Source: Mixta gaviniae (GTDB taxonomy: Bacteria > Pseudomonadota > Gammaproteobacteria > Enterobacterales > Enterobacteriaceae). From it: a stretch of DNA of 64,000 nucleotides. Positions 18,625 through 26,981 of this stretch are shown here, piece by piece. Within the stretch, counting starts at the first letter, position 1; every line of letters starts with the position of its first letter. The stretch lies in contig NZ_CP026377.1 in the NCBI RefSeq assembly GCF_002953195.1, forward strand, positions 1,736,001-1,800,000, written 5' to 3'. The position numbers and the translations under genes are program-made. The notes beneath the pieces are model-generated. The model was given only the letters and a program-made list of their open reading frames with translations, did no database searches and had not been told where the DNA came from.

Positions 18625-19722
18625 TTACAGGTTAAACAGCCCCTTCACCTCATGCGGTTCGCAGCGCCAGTACTGCGGCGGCGCCTGTACTTTTTCGCCC
18701 AGCTCGGCGGCGGCGTGCCACGGCCAGCGCGGATCGTAAAGCATCGCGCGCGCCAGCGCCACGGCGTCAGCTTCGCCCTCAACCAGAATCGCTTCCGCCT
18801 GCTTCGGCTCGGTGATCAATCCGACGGCGATCACCGGCATGCGGGTCAGCGCTTTTTTAATTCCCACCGCGAATGGCACCTGATAGTTAGGGCCGACGCT
18901 GATCTGCTGCTGCGGCGAGAGGCCGCCGCTGGAGACATGGATATAGTCGCAGCCAGCCGCTTCCAGCGCCTTGCTCAGCGCGATGGATTGCGCTTCGTCC
19001 CAGCCGCCTTCTACCCAGTCGGAAGCGGAGATCCGTACGCCGACCGCTTTATCGCGCGGGAAGACGCGCCGCACGTCGTCGAAAATCTCCAGCACCAGAC
19101 GCATGCGGTTTTCCAGCGAGCCGCCATATTCGTCGTCGCGCTGGTTAGCGAGCGGGGAGAGGAACTGGTGCAGCAGATAGCCATGGGCGGCATGCACTTC
19201 CACCAGGTCGAAGCCGAGGCGGTCGGCACGGATGGCGCTGTCGATAAACGCCTGTTTGATCTCCGCGATGCGCGCTTTGGTCAACGCCAGCGGCGTGTCG
19301 TCGCCTTCGCTGTAGGGCAGCGCCGATGGCGCGGAGGTTTGCCAGCCGCCCTGCTGCGGCGTCAGAAAGCCGCCGCCGCGCCATGGCACGTCACAAGAGG
19401 CTTTACGACCGGCGTGGCCCAGCTGGATCCCCAGCGGCATGGTGGCGTAACGTTTCACATCATTGATGGTTTCCGCCAGCGCCTGCTCGGTTTCGTCATC
19501 CCACAGGCCCAAATCCTGCGGCGTAATGCGCCCGGCGGCTTCGACGGCGGTCGCTTCGATAATCAGCAGTCCGGCGCCGGAGAGCGAGAGATGGCCCAGA
19601 TGGATGCGGTGCCAGGGCGTCGCTTTACCCTGTTCCGCCGAGTACTGGCACATCGGCGCGATAATGATGCGGTTACTGAGAGATAACTTACCCAACTGTA
19701 TCGGCGTAAATAGCTGACTCAT
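18625..19722 (-). CDS. Old yellow enzyme (XenA/YqjM class NADH:flavin oxidoreductase)
   Basis: A 365-residue FMN-dependent TIM-barrel ene-reductase. Class signatures are IIIAPMCQYSAEQGKATPWH (the Cys that tunes FMN in the YqjM/XenA branch), the substrate-site VEVHAAHGYLLHQFLSP and the phosphate-binding ARAMLYDPRWPWHAA at the C-terminus. It would reduce activated C=C bonds, quinones or nitro compounds with NAD(P)H. E. coli has no such gene here. It sits between lpxL and trhO and is preceded by a perfect 16-bp palindrome, so it is probably induced by electrophiles through its own repressor. The physiological substrate is unknown. Confidence 0.9.
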   Translation of the reverse strand: MSQLFTPIQLGKLSLSNRIIIAPMCQYSAEQGKATPWHRIHLGHLSLSGAGLLIIEATAVEAAGRITPQDLGLWDDETEQALAETINDVKRYATMPLGIQLGHAGRKASCDVPWRGGGFLTPQQGGWQTSAPSALPYSEGDDTPLALTKARIAEIKQAFIDSAIRADRLGFDLVEVHAAHGYLLHQFLSPLANQRDDEYGGSLENRMRLVLEIFDDVRRVFPRDKAVGVRISASDWVEGGWDEAQSIALSKALEAAGCDYIHVSSGGLSPQQQISVGPNYQVPFAVGIKKALTRMPVIAVGLITEPKQAEAILVEGEADAVALARAMLYDPRWPWHAAAELGEKVQAPPQYWRCEPHEVKGLFNL

Positions 19723-19738
19723 CTTTTTCTCCGTCTGT

Positions 19739-19754
19739 TATCACTTAAGTGATA
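19739..19754. promoter_or_regulatory. Perfect 16-bp palindromic operator before the old yellow enzyme gene
   Basis: TATCACTTAAGTGATA equals its own reverse complement over all 16 bases. It lies 17 bp upstream of the minus-strand start codon at 19722 and overlaps a possible TACTAT -10 element. No known regulator consensus is recognised. HxlR- or TetR-type redox repressors are typical controllers of such genes, but none is encoded nearby. Confidence 0.6.
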
Positions 19755-19930
19755 GTAAGGGCGCTAATAAAGGATCTATGCTCAACGTGATTGTGAGCCA
19801 GGTCAATTGTCAGTATGTGCGGTAGCGCCCGATCGTCAAATGTAGAAAAAATGCTGCAACGCTTTGCTTCACTGTTAAATCAGGTATGATGTCGCCCGCT
19901 AAAAACCGCTCATTAATGGGAAAGAACACC

Positions 19931-20995
19931 ATGCCAGTGTTACATAACCAGGTATCCAACAAAGAGCTGAAGGCGCGCATGCTGGCCGAAACCGAGCCGC
20001 GCACCACCGTCTCTTTCTATAAATATTTCACCCTCGACGATCCGCAGGCGTTTCGCGATGCGCTCTACAAAGCGCTCACCGGGCTGAAGGTTTTCGGCCG
20101 TATCTACGTGGCGCATGAGGGCATCAATGCCCAGATCAGCGTGCCGGCCAGCCTCTATCCACGCATGCAGGAGACGCTGTATGGCTTCCATCCGGCGCTG
20201 AATAATCTGCGCATGAACGTGGCGCTGGACGACGACGGCAAATCTTTCTGGGTGCTGCGCCTGAAAGTGCGCGACCGTATTGTGGCCGACGGCATTACCG
20301 ACGACAGCTTTGACGCCAGCCAGGTCGGCGCCTACCTGAAAGCGGATGAAGTCAACGCCATGCTCGACGATCCTGACGCGGTGTTCGTCGATATGCGCAA
20401 CCACTACGAATATGAAGTGGGCCATTTCGACCAGGCGCTGGAAATTCCCGCCGACACCTTCCGCGATCAGCTGCCGATGGCGGTGGATATGCTGCAGGAT
20501 AAAAAAGATAAAAAGATCGTGATGTACTGCACCGGCGGCATTCGCTGTGAGAAGGCCAGCGCCTGGATGCGCCACAACGGCTTTGAGCAGGTCTACCATG
20601 TCGAAGGCGGAATTATTGAATATGCGCGCCGCGCGCGCGAGCAGGGTTTGCCGGTGCGTTTCAAAGGCAAAAACTTTGTCTTCGATGAGCGGATGGGCGA
20701 GCGCATCTCTGACGATGTGATTGCGCACTGCCACCAGTGCGGTACCCCCTGCGACACGCACGTCAACTGCGTCAACGATGGCTGCCACCTGCTGTTTATC
20801 CAGTGCCCGGCCTGCGCCGAGAAGTATCAACACTGCTGCAGCCCGATCTGCATGGAAGAGGCGTCACTGCCGCCGGAAGAGCAGCGCGCGCGCCGCGCCG
20901 GCCGCGAAACCAGCAATAAGATCTTCAATAAGTCGCGCGGCCTGCTGAATGCCACGCTGACCATCCCCGCGCCGTCGGATAAAGCGGAAAGTTGA
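19931..20995 (+). CDS. trhO: tRNA uridine(34) hydroxylase (rhodanese-family TrhO)
   Basis: A 354-residue protein matching E. coli YceA/TrhO from the start [18 protein letters not shown]. An N-terminal acylphosphatase-like domain is followed by a rhodanese domain with catalytic Cys in [19 protein letters not shown]-terminal cysteine-rich zinc-like region follows ([27 protein letters not shown]). It makes the 5-hydroxyuridine needed for cmo5U at the tRNA wobble position. The longer frame from 19886 is rejected because residue 1 of the family aligns with 19931. Confidence 0.93.
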   Translation: MPVLHNQVSNKELKARMLAETEPRTTVSFYKYFTLDDPQAFRDALYKALTGLKVFGRIYVAHEGINAQISVPASLYPRMQETLYGFHPALNNLRMNVALDDDGKSFWVLRLKVRDRIVADGITDDSFDASQVGAYLKADEVNAMLDDPDAVFVDMRNHYEYEVGHFDQALEIPADTFRDQLPMAVDMLQDKKDKKIVMYCTGGIRCEKASAWMRHNGFEQVYHVEGGIIEYARRAREQGLPVRFKGKNFVFDERMGERISDDVIAHCHQCGTPCDTHVNCVNDGCHLLFIQCPACAEKYQHCCSPICMEEASLPPEEQRARRAGRETSNKIFNKSRGLLNATLTIPAPSDKAES

Positions 20996-21010
20996 TACCG
21001 CGAACGGCAT

Positions 21011-21039
21011 AAAAAAGGGCAGCCCAGGCTGCCCTTTTT
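21011..21039. terminator. Bidirectional intrinsic terminator between trhO and yceI
   Basis: Six A, the palindrome GGGCAGCCCAGGCTGCCC (21017-21034) and five T. It serves trhO on the plus strand and yceJ-yceI on the minus strand. Confidence 0.9.
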
Positions 21040-21056
21040 CTTTGGTGCAACGGTAA

Positions 21057-21635
21057 TTATTTCTGGCGTACGCCTTCCACCGAGATCATCAGCTCCACTT
21101 CCTGCGAGGCGGGGCCGAGATTGGTTTTGATGTTGAAGTCTTTCAGCGCCAGTTTGCCTTCCGCCTCAAAGCCGGCGCGGTAGCCGCCCCACGGATCGTC
21201 GCCCTGGCCAAGCATTTTCGCTTCCAGCGTAATCGGCTTCGTCACGCCGTTCAGCGTCAGATTGCCGGTGATATCCAGCTCGTCGCCATCTTTCTTCACG
21301 CCGGTAGAGACGAAGGTCGCCTGCGGGAATTTGCCAACGTTAAGGAAATCGGCGCTGCGCAGATGCTTGTCGCGCTCGGTATGGTTGGTGTCCACGCTGC
21401 TGGTGTTAATGGTAACGTTAACTTTATCCGCCGAGGGATCCTTCTCATCGAAGGTAAAGCCGCCATCGAAATCTTTAAACGTACCGTAAAGCCAGCTGTA
21501 GCCGAGATGCTTGATACGGAACTGGATAAAGGCGTGCTGCCCCTGTTTATCAATTTTATATTCCGCGGCGGTCGCCGCCTGCGCGGCAAGCAACAGGGTT
21601 GCTGCGGTCAGGCCGCAGAGCGTTTTTTTCAACAT
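21057..21635 (-). CDS. yceI: YceI-family periplasmic lipid-binding-like protein
   Basis: A 192-residue protein with a signal peptide ([20 protein letters not shown], cleavage after ATA or TAA) and an eight-stranded lipocalin-like YceI domain. [20 protein letters not shown] and [20 protein letters not shown] match E. coli YceI. The family binds isoprenoid or amide lipids. E. coli YceI is base-induced and osmotically induced. The start at 21635 is preferred over 21653: it lies 1 nt after the yceJ stop, has GGAG in the end of yceJ, and gives a standard signal peptide. It is co-transcribed with yceJ. Confidence 0.92.
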   Translation of the reverse strand: MLKKTLCGLTAATLLLAAQAATAAEYKIDKQGQHAFIQFRIKHLGYSWLYGTFKDFDGGFTFDEKDPSADKVNVTINTSSVDTNHTERDKHLRSADFLNVGKFPQATFVSTGVKKDGDELDITGNLTLNGVTKPITLEAKMLGQGDDPWGGYRAGFEAEGKLALKDFNIKTNLGPASQEVELMISVEGVRQK

Positions 21636-21636
21636 G

Positions 21637-22212
21637 CTATTTCTCCGTTTCAATAGATGAAGCGATGCGGCAACCCAGCATCCGTTTCAGTGTGATATCA
21701 CGATCGATAAAGTGGTGTTTCAACGCCGCCAGACCATGCAGCAGCGAGAGGATCACGACGCTCCACGCCAGCCAGAGGTGGATATCGCCCGCCAGATCGA
21801 TCTGCGTGGCGTCGGCGTTGATGACGGCCGGCGCCGACAGCAGGCCAAAGATGTCAATCGGCTGGCCTTCGCCGGTAGAGATCAGGTAACCGGTGATGAA
21901 AATGGCGAACAGCAGCAGATAGAGCAGCAGGTGCGCGGCGGTCGCGCTGTAGCGCACCAGCGGCGAATAGCTGGCGAGCGGCGTCGGAGGCGGAGAGATA
22001 AAGCGCCAGATAACGCGCAGGATCATTACGGCGAACAGCACCATGCCGACGCTTTTATGCAACTCGGGCGCTTTGTGATACCAGGTATCGTAATAGCCCA
22101 GCGTGACCATCCACAGCCCGAGCGCAAACATGCCATACACTGCTAAAGCCACCAGCCAGTGAAGCGATACGGCGATGTGTCCATATTCACCGCGACTGTT
22201 TTTCCACCGCAT
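21637..22212 (-). CDS. yceJ: Cytochrome b561-family membrane protein YceJ
   Basis: A 191-residue four-helix membrane protein of the bacterial cytochrome b561 family. Haem-ligand histidines are expected in [16 protein letters not shown] (helix 1) and [12 protein letters not shown] (helix 2). [14 protein letters not shown] and [16 protein letters not shown] segments supply the others. It probably passes electrons from quinol to a periplasmic partner. The tight linkage to yceI (1 nt gap) suggests a YceI-linked redox function. ATG 22212 has GGGAG about 6 nt upstream; earlier in-frame ATG codons at 22227 and 22218 overlap that site. Confidence 0.88.
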   Translation of the reverse strand: MRWKNSRGEYGHIAVSLHWLVALAVYGMFALGLWMVTLGYYDTWYHKAPELHKSVGMVLFAVMILRVIWRFISPPPTPLASYSPLVRYSATAAHLLLYLLLFAIFITGYLISTGEGQPIDIFGLLSAPAVINADATQIDLAGDIHLWLAWSVVILSLLHGLAALKHHFIDRDITLKRMLGCRIASSIETEK

Positions 22213-22609
22213 TAGCATCTCCCTCATTCACGTTTTGACATGAGACTGAACAAGCTGAAACAGAAAATCAACAAAAATCAGGGCCAGCGCGCGCTTTTTT
22301 CATCCTGTTCAAAAAAACTGGCTATTGATGACGGCTATTCCGCAGTTTTATCGAGTTATTCCGCGTGATGACGATCGCTGACACCTTTTTGCTAAGAAAA
22401 GAGTAGGTGTGTATAACGGAAAGGTTTGAATGACTGTTTCAGTTAATTTGAATGAAATGTGAGTTTCTGCCAGCTCAATGTCAATTTTTGTCAATGTAAA
22501 GTGGATTTACGCTGGGTAAATAACCTGGAACGGGGGAGGAGTATTTATAACATTTCATTTACAATGAGCGGTCGCGCCGGCAGCGCTCATATTCACCATA
22601 AAGGACGCG
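22213..22609. other. AT-rich intergenic region with yceJI promoter area
   Basis: About 400 bp of visibly lower GC than its neighbours between divergent transcripts. It holds a striking GGGGGAGGAG (about 22532-22541) with no normal start codon at proper distance, and a ten-codon frame (ATG 22429) of doubtful meaning. No conserved gene is recognised. The minus-strand yceJ promoter must lie near 22230-22300. Confidence 0.4.
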
Positions 22610-22786
22610 GTGGCAGAGAAAATCAGGGTGCTAAACTCAAAAGGTACAGCGGAAGTAGGGCTATTTAGTGCCGTGTTTATGTTAAAAGATGGCATTCCAC
22701 GCCAGCAGAAGACATTGCAACAGGAGGAAATTTCAACAAAGTTGCAATTTGTCCGCGCGGTGTATAAAGTAAAAACGTGTCAATAA
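22610..22786 (+). CDS. Possible 58-residue small protein of unknown function
   Basis: GTG at 22610 follows AAGGA after 4 nt and opens a 58-codon frame ending at TAA 22786: VAEKIRVLNSKGTAEVGLFS, then a middle with AVFMLKDGIPRQQKTLQQEE and the end VRAVYKVKTCQ. The composition is protein-like (mixed hydrophobic and charged, no rare-codon runs) and AT-richer than the flanking genes. The frame remains open upstream to 22568. No family is recognised. It could instead be chance coding in the leader region of the proP-like gene. Confidence 0.28.
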   Translation: MAEKIRVLNSKGTAEVGLFSAVFMLKDGIPRQQKTLQQEEISTKLQFVRAVYKVKTCQ

Positions 22787-22831
22787 GCGTGACGCAGATC
22801 TCATTTCTGTGCCATGCACTCATGCTGCGTT

Positions 22832-22875
22832 ATAGCTTTCCTTACCATTTGCCAGCGGCTGGCTATGAAAGCTAT
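22832..22875 (+). promoter_or_regulatory. Structured leader hairpin upstream of the proP homologue
   Basis: Nested inverted repeats: outer arms ATAGCTTTC (22832-22840) and GAAAGCTAT (22867-22875), inner arms GCCAG (22851-22855) and CTGGC (22859-22863) with a 3-nt loop. It lies 42-86 nt before the proP start and is not followed by T. If transcribed it would form a long stem in the leader, so post-transcriptional control is possible. Confidence 0.45.
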
Positions 22876-22917
22876 GGTGCTGCCTCTTCGTCATCGCGTC
22901 ATCCGTGAGGAAACGAT

Positions 22918-24387
22918 ATGAACGTAGCTACAGGCTCATCTACTCATTCCAAAAAACATTTCTGGCAGAAGAAAGGTCAGAAAGAACTTACCGTCGACGA
23001 TATCACCATCGTGGATAATGCCATGCTGAAACGCGCCGTCGGCGCCGCCGCCCTGGGTAACGCCATGGAGTGGTTCGATTTCGGCGTATACAGCTATCTG
23101 GCTGTCACCATTGGTAAAGTCTTCTTCCCGGGCGGCAGCCCGGCGGCGCAGCTGATCGCCACTTTCGGCGCGTTCGCCGCCGCGTTTCTGGTACGCCCGA
23201 TCGGCGGCCTGTTCTTTGGCCCGCTTGGCGACCGCATCGGCCGGCAAAAAGTGCTGGCGATCACCATGATTTTGATGTCGATTGGCACCTTCTGCATTGG
23301 GCTGATCCCCGGCTATAACAGTATCGGTATCGCCGCGCCGCTGCTGCTCTTGCTGGCGCGCCTGCTGCAGGGCTTCTCTACCGGCGGCGAATATGGCGGT
23401 GCCGCCACCTTTATCGCCGAATACTCTACCGATAAGCGTCGCGGCTTTATGGGCAGCTGGCTGGAGTTTGGCACCCTGGGCGGTTATCTGCTGGGAGCGG
23501 GGCTGGTCACGGCGCTGACGGCGGTACTGTCGACCGATCAGCTGCTTAGCTGGGGTTGGCGCATTCCTTTCTTTATCGCCGCGCCGCTGGGGCTGTTCGG
23601 GCTTTATATCCGTCTGAAGCTGGAAGAGACGCCGGCGTTCCAGAAACATATGGAAAAGCAGGAAGCGCTGGAGCATAGCAAGCCGCGCATGACGCTGTGG
23701 CAGATGCTGAAGAAATACCGCGCGCAGATGCTGAAATGTATCGGCCTGGTGCTGCTGTTCAACGTTTCTAACTACATGCTGACCTCTTACATGCCGAGCT
23801 ACCTCACCGGCGTGCTGGGCCTGAGCGAGCTGAGCGGCCTGATGCTGGTGCTGGTAGTGATGTTCGTCATGATGCCGCTGACGCTGTTCTGGGGCCACTG
23901 GAACGATCGCCTCGGTCGTCGTCCGGTGATCGCGCTCGGTTCGGTCGGCTTGATTGTGCTGGCGATCCCGTGCCTGATGCTGGTGGCCACCGGTAACCTG
24001 GTGTTCGTGTTTATCGGGCTGATGATCCTTGGCGTGCTGCACAGCTGCTTCAGCGGCACCATGCCTTCCGCGCTGCCGGCGCTGTTTGCTACCGATATTC
24101 GCTATAGCGCGCTGGCGATCGGCTTTAATATCTCTGTTTCGCTGTTCGGCGGTACCACGCCGCTGATGACCGCCTGGCTGGTCGACACAACGCAAAACCT
24201 GCTGATGCCCGCTTACTACCTGATGGGCGCCGCAGTTATCGGTCTGATTACTGTCTTCTTTATGCGTGAGACGGCACGTAAGCCACTGCACGGTTCGGCG
24301 CCGGCGGTAGGTTCGGAAGCGGAAGCGGTGAAGCTGGTGAAAAAACTGAAGCTGCGTCGCCAGAAAGAAAAGATGCAGGCGCAATAA
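22918..24387 (+). CDS. proP: ProP-like proline/betaine:proton symporter (MFS)
   Basis: A 489-residue 12-helix MFS osmolyte transporter. NAMEWFDFGVYSYLAVTIGK, GDRIGRQKVLAITMILMSIG and QGFSTGGEYGGAATFIAEYS are hallmark ProP/metabolite-proton-symporter motifs. It would import proline, glycine betaine and ectoine during hyperosmotic stress. The C-terminal tail is short and basic (VKLVKKLKLRRQKEKMQAQ). It lacks the long heptad coiled coil of E. coli ProP, so its osmotic activation threshold may differ. A GAGGAAA ribosome site precedes ATG 22918. In E. coli proP maps elsewhere. Confidence 0.85.
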   Translation: MNVATGSSTHSKKHFWQKKGQKELTVDDITIVDNAMLKRAVGAAALGNAMEWFDFGVYSYLAVTIGKVFFPGGSPAAQLIATFGAFAAAFLVRPIGGLFFGPLGDRIGRQKVLAITMILMSIGTFCIGLIPGYNSIGIAAPLLLLLARLLQGFSTGGEYGGAATFIAEYSTDKRRGFMGSWLEFGTLGGYLLGAGLVTALTAVLSTDQLLSWGWRIPFFIAAPLGLFGLYIRLKLEETPAFQKHMEKQEALEHSKPRMTLWQMLKKYRAQMLKCIGLVLLFNVSNYMLTSYMPSYLTGVLGLSELSGLMLVLVVMFVMMPLTLFWGHWNDRLGRRPVIALGSVGLIVLAIPCLMLVATGNLVFVFIGLMILGVLHSCFSGTMPSALPALFATDIRYSALAIGFNISVSLFGGTTPLMTAWLVDTTQNLLMPAYYLMGAAVIGLITVFFMRETARKPLHGSAPAVGSEAEAVKLVKKLKLRRQKEKMQAQ

Positions 24388-24451
24388 TATCGGCTTTGAT
24401 TATGCGCGACGATATTAAACAATCAGAGCGGTAGGAAAAAGCGGAATAAAT

Positions 24452-24486
24452 AGAAAGGCACAATTTTATTGTGCCTTTCTATTTTT
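24452..24486. terminator. Bidirectional terminator between proP and solA
   Basis: A 12-bp perfect stem (AGAAAGGCACAA 24452-24463 with 24469-24480) and a 5-nt loop. It is followed by ATTTTTATTT on the plus strand, with A-rich sequence before it that gives a T run on the minus strand. Confidence 0.88.
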
Positions 24487-25600
24487 ATTTAAAGCGGGAA
24501 AGAGAAAAAGGCGTTAAGTCAAATTCGCAGGGCGAATCGCTGGCGAAAGCGCAGGCTATTTCGCCTAAAACGCTGGCAAATTTAAAACCGTGACCGCTTA
24601 ATCCGCTTATTATCATGCGCTGATTATCTTCCGGCAGCGTATCAATAATAAAGTCTTCGTCAGGGGAATTATCATAAGCGCAGGCGGCACCATGTAAACA
24701 AACGCCCACGCCCGGTAGAAAACGACGCAGGAAATTAAATACCTCGTTACCGTCGCTGGCGTACGCGCCGAACGGTTTGCGCGCCTCGCCGGGCGCCATC
24801 AGCTGGCCGCCGTCGTGACGGCCGATTTTCAGCTCATTATTCTCTGCCGGGAAGCCGTAGTACTGGCTGCCATCTTCCATTTCAACGGTAAAGCCGGGAA
24901 ACTTATTATTCTCGCCGTAGCGGCCATCGGCCTGATACCAGGCGAACACCTTGCGCACCGGCGTCACCGGCAGCGCAGGGCAAAAGGCGTTAATCGCGGT
25001 GCCGGCGCTTAACAGCAGCTTGCGGCCGTAATAGTCGCCGTCAAGGGTGGTGACGCGCTGCAGATCGCCTTCGCGGGCCAGGGCGGTGACCGGGCAGTTA
25101 AACAGCTGGGCGCAGCCCGCTTCGCGCGCCAGGCGTATCCAGCTGCGGATCGCCACTTCCGATTTGAGATAGCCGGAGCGTGGCTCATAGACGCCGACAT
25201 AGCCGTCCGGCACGCTGATATCGGGCCAGCGCTGACGCACCTGCGCCGCGTCCAGCACCTCCACGTCCAGCTGGAACTGACGCGCGCTCTCAATCACGTT
25301 AGCGATAAACGACGAGGCGGCAGGCGCGAGATTGATAATGCCGCTGCGGTGCATAATGCGTTCGCCGCTCAGCGTTTCCAGTTCATCCCATAGCTGCTGG
25401 GCGCGCAACAGCATCGGCACATAGCGCGCGCCTTCGCCGTAAGCATGGCGAATAAGCCGCGTTGCGCCGTGATGGCTGCCTTCCTGATGTGGGGGATGGG
25501 CGCTGTCGATCATCAGCACCTTCAGCCCGGCGCGGGTGGCGTGCCAGCCCGCTGCGGCGCCGACGGAGCCACTCCCGATAACGATAAGATCATAAACCAT
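24485..25600 (-). CDS. solA: N-methyl-L-tryptophan oxidase
   Basis: A 371-residue FAD enzyme of the monomeric sarcosine oxidase family, same length as E. coli SolA (about 372). The N-terminal dinucleotide fold is [36 protein letters not shown] is the substrate-pocket segment, and [20 protein letters not shown] is the conserved C-terminal FAD contact. It oxidatively demethylates N-methyl amino acids, releasing formaldehyde and H2O2. ATG 25600 has AGGAGAA upstream; the longer frame to 25669 lacks support. The covalent-flavin Cys is probably in [18 protein letters not shown]. Confidence 0.9.
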   Translation of the reverse strand: MVYDLIVIGSGSVGAAAGWHATRAGLKVLMIDSAHPPHQEGSHHGATRLIRHAYGEGARYVPMLLRAQQLWDELETLSGERIMHRSGIINLAPAASSFIANVIESARQFQLDVEVLDAAQVRQRWPDISVPDGYVGVYEPRSGYLKSEVAIRSWIRLAREAGCAQLFNCPVTALAREGDLQRVTTLDGDYYGRKLLLSAGTAINAFCPALPVTPVRKVFAWYQADGRYGENNKFPGFTVEMEDGSQYYGFPAENNELKIGRHDGGQLMAPGEARKPFGAYASDGNEVFNFLRRFLPGVGVCLHGAACAYDNSPDEDFIIDTLPEDNQRMIISGLSGHGFKFASVLGEIACAFASDSPCEFDLTPFSLSRFK

Positions 25601-25660
25601 TAGCCAACTTCTCCTGACGCTGCGAAGGGTTAGCAGCATAGCAAAAGGGCGCAGATAATA

Positions 25661-25683
25661 AAAAGGCACCCCGAAAGGTGCCT
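25661..25683 (-). terminator. bssS terminator
   Basis: Stem AGGCACC (25664-25670) with GGTGCCT (25677-25683), followed on the minus strand by TTTTTATTAT. Confidence 0.88.
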
Positions 25684-25700
25684 GTCAAACATGACGTTAA

Positions 25701-25955
25701 TTAGTGCTTTTTGTAGTCTCGAGCAAGGATTTCGCTGGCTTCTATTTTAGCGATGCCCGCTTCCAGAATGGAGATAAATTGTCTGGCAACGTCCGTAGTC
25801 AGCCAGTAAGTCGGCCCTACGTCGGCTTCATCAGGCTGTTGCTCATTAGATGAAAGCGAATGCAGACGAATCATCATCGCATCATACGAGTCCACGGTAC
25901 TGATATCCCATCCAACGAGGGGATGTGTCTGAATGATCTCTTTATTACTGTCCAT
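25701..25955 (-). CDS. bssS: Biofilm regulator BssS
   Basis: An 84-residue protein with the BssS core IIQTHPLVGWDISTVDSYDA and TYWLTTDVARQFISILEAGI, essentially the E. coli sequence. BssS affects biofilm formation through signal (AI-2 and indole) uptake and catabolite-linked pathways; its biochemical action is unknown. It is monocistronic, with its own terminator, between solA and dinI as in E. coli. Codon use and GC are lower than in the surrounding metabolic genes, common for small stress genes. Confidence 0.92.
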   Translation of the reverse strand: MDSNKEIIQTHPLVGWDISTVDSYDAMMIRLHSLSSNEQQPDEADVGPTYWLTTDVARQFISILEAGIAKIEASEILARDYKKH

Positions 25956-26135
25956 TATAACCCCCTTATTACTCGTAGAACGAAGTGATTAATTGAGGTT
26001 TCAATGCGGCTTTTTTTCACAGAGCAGGATGATTATAACAGCGTTACAGAATTAAGCGGCACGAAAAATGCGCTAATCGCTACTTTAATCGGCAGGTGAA
26101 TAATAATTGAGCAAAAATCTGAACGTAGCAGGTAA

Positions 26136-26164
26136 GAAAAAAACTCCTGCCGAAAGCAGGAGTT
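26136..26164 (-). terminator. Terminator of the small helical protein gene
   Basis: Stem AACTCCTGC (26142-26150) with GCAGGAGTT (26156-26164), CGAAA loop, and on the minus strand a run of eight T. Confidence 0.9.
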
Positions 26165-26172
26165 TATAAAAA

Positions 26173-26448
26173 TTAAACGCCGGCGTCGGACTGAATTTGC
26201 ACCGGCGTGCTGCGTTTTTCCAGCTCTTCCGCAAGGCGGGCGAAATGCAGCTGCATTCCCTCATCATGATTTTGATTCTGCGATTCCAGACGCAGGCTGT
26301 GAATTAACAGCTGGTTGGATTTAGCGTCCAGGCAAAAAGTAAGATAAGAGAATGCGTTTTCCAGCACGGTAAGACGACGCTGCTGTTCGCCAATCAGCGC
26401 CAGCAGTTCACCAAATGTCATCGCCTCTTCCGGTTTTTCAGCGGTCAT
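26173..26448 (-). CDS. Small helical protein, possible IraP-like sigma-S anti-adaptor
   Basis: A 91-residue, mostly helical protein: MTAEKPEEAMTFGELLALIG, then EQQRRLTVLENAFSYLTFCL and a charged second helix. The start at 26448 has a near-perfect AGGAGGTG at 6 nt, and the gene has its own strong terminator, so it is a genuine gene. The pattern 'ELL..L...Q.....VE.A' loosely recalls IraP, the anti-adaptor that blocks RssB-driven RpoS degradation. Identity is low and IraP in E. coli lies elsewhere. This naming is only a hypothesis; the family is otherwise unrecognised. Confidence 0.7.
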   Translation of the reverse strand: MTAEKPEEAMTFGELLALIGEQQRRLTVLENAFSYLTFCLDAKSNQLLIHSLRLESQNQNHDEGMQLHFARLAEELEKRSTPVQIQSDAGV

Positions 26449-26545
26449 GAGTAACACCTCCTGTAAAGCATGACTGGCGCAAGAATATGTCATCAGCTTA
26501 AAACAGTCTATAACCGTGTTGACGCGGCGGCGAGGCGGCAAAGAT

Positions 26546-26573
26546 AAAAAAAAGCCGGATGGCGATATCCGGC
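26546..26573 (-). terminator. dinI terminator
   Basis: Stem GCCGGAT (26554-26560) with ATCCGGC (26567-26573), followed by eight T on the minus strand. Confidence 0.9.
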
Positions 26574-26597
26574 AAACAACGGCACAAAGAGGGGGGA

Positions 26598-26843
26598 TCA
26601 GTCAGTGATAAACCAGTCGTCCGCGCTTTCCCACGTCTCCTGCAGGATTTCGGTCACGCGATCTTTCGCTTCTTTACCACTGCCCATCACGGTCAGGTTA
26701 TTGGCGCTGGCGTAGCGCACGGAAATATGGTTGCTGACTTCCGGAAATGCTTTATCGATACGTTTTGACAGCTCCTGCGTCAGCGCATCGATAGCGCCGG
26801 CAGGGAGTTGAGTAGTTTTCGCTATAGTGACTTCAACACGCAT
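26598..26843 (-). CDS. dinI: DNA-damage-inducible protein DinI
   Basis: An 81-residue protein matching E. coli DinI over its whole length: MRVEVTIAKTTQLPAGAIDA at the start and the acidic helix EILQETWESADDWFITD at the end. DinI binds RecA filaments, stabilising them and limiting UmuD cleavage to tune the SOS response. A LexA box lies 20-39 bp upstream of the start, so it is directly SOS-regulated. Confidence 0.96.
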   Translation of the reverse strand: MRVEVTIAKTTQLPAGAIDALTQELSKRIDKAFPEVSNHISVRYASANNLTVMGSGKEAKDRVTEILQETWESADDWFITD

Positions 26844-26862
26844 ATCTGCCTCCGCTGTGAGT

Positions 26863-26882
26863 ACTGGGTATTTATACAGTCA
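26863..26882. promoter_or_regulatory. LexA (SOS) box of dinI
   Basis: TACTGGGTATTTATACAGTC: CTG (26865-26867), ten AT-rich bases, CAG (26878-26880), with the flanking TA and T of the consensus. Confidence 0.92.
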
Positions 26883-26948
26883 ACGCGAAAGCAAAGCAAC
26901 GAAAAGCTGCGCGGCAAAAGAGGAAAATGAGAGGAAAAAAGCGAAGCA

Positions 26949-26971
26949 GGCCGGCGCACGTGACGCCGGCC
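26949..26971 (-). terminator. GC-rich hairpin after pyrC, weak terminator
   Basis: Perfect 8-bp arms 26949-26956 and 26964-26971. On the minus strand a run of six T follows only after about eight bases, so it is a suboptimal intrinsic terminator or a 3'-end stabiliser. Confidence 0.45.
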
Positions 26972-26981
26972 GGGTAGCGTA

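Noticed and set aside
22429..22461. Ten-codon leader peptide upstream of the candidate small protein
   Set aside because: No regulatory codon run and no attenuator hairpin follow; probably chance.
22936..24384. Long minus-strand frame of 482 codons
   Set aside because: Antisense shadow of the proP homologue; composition dominated by Gln, His and Arg, with no recognisable motif.
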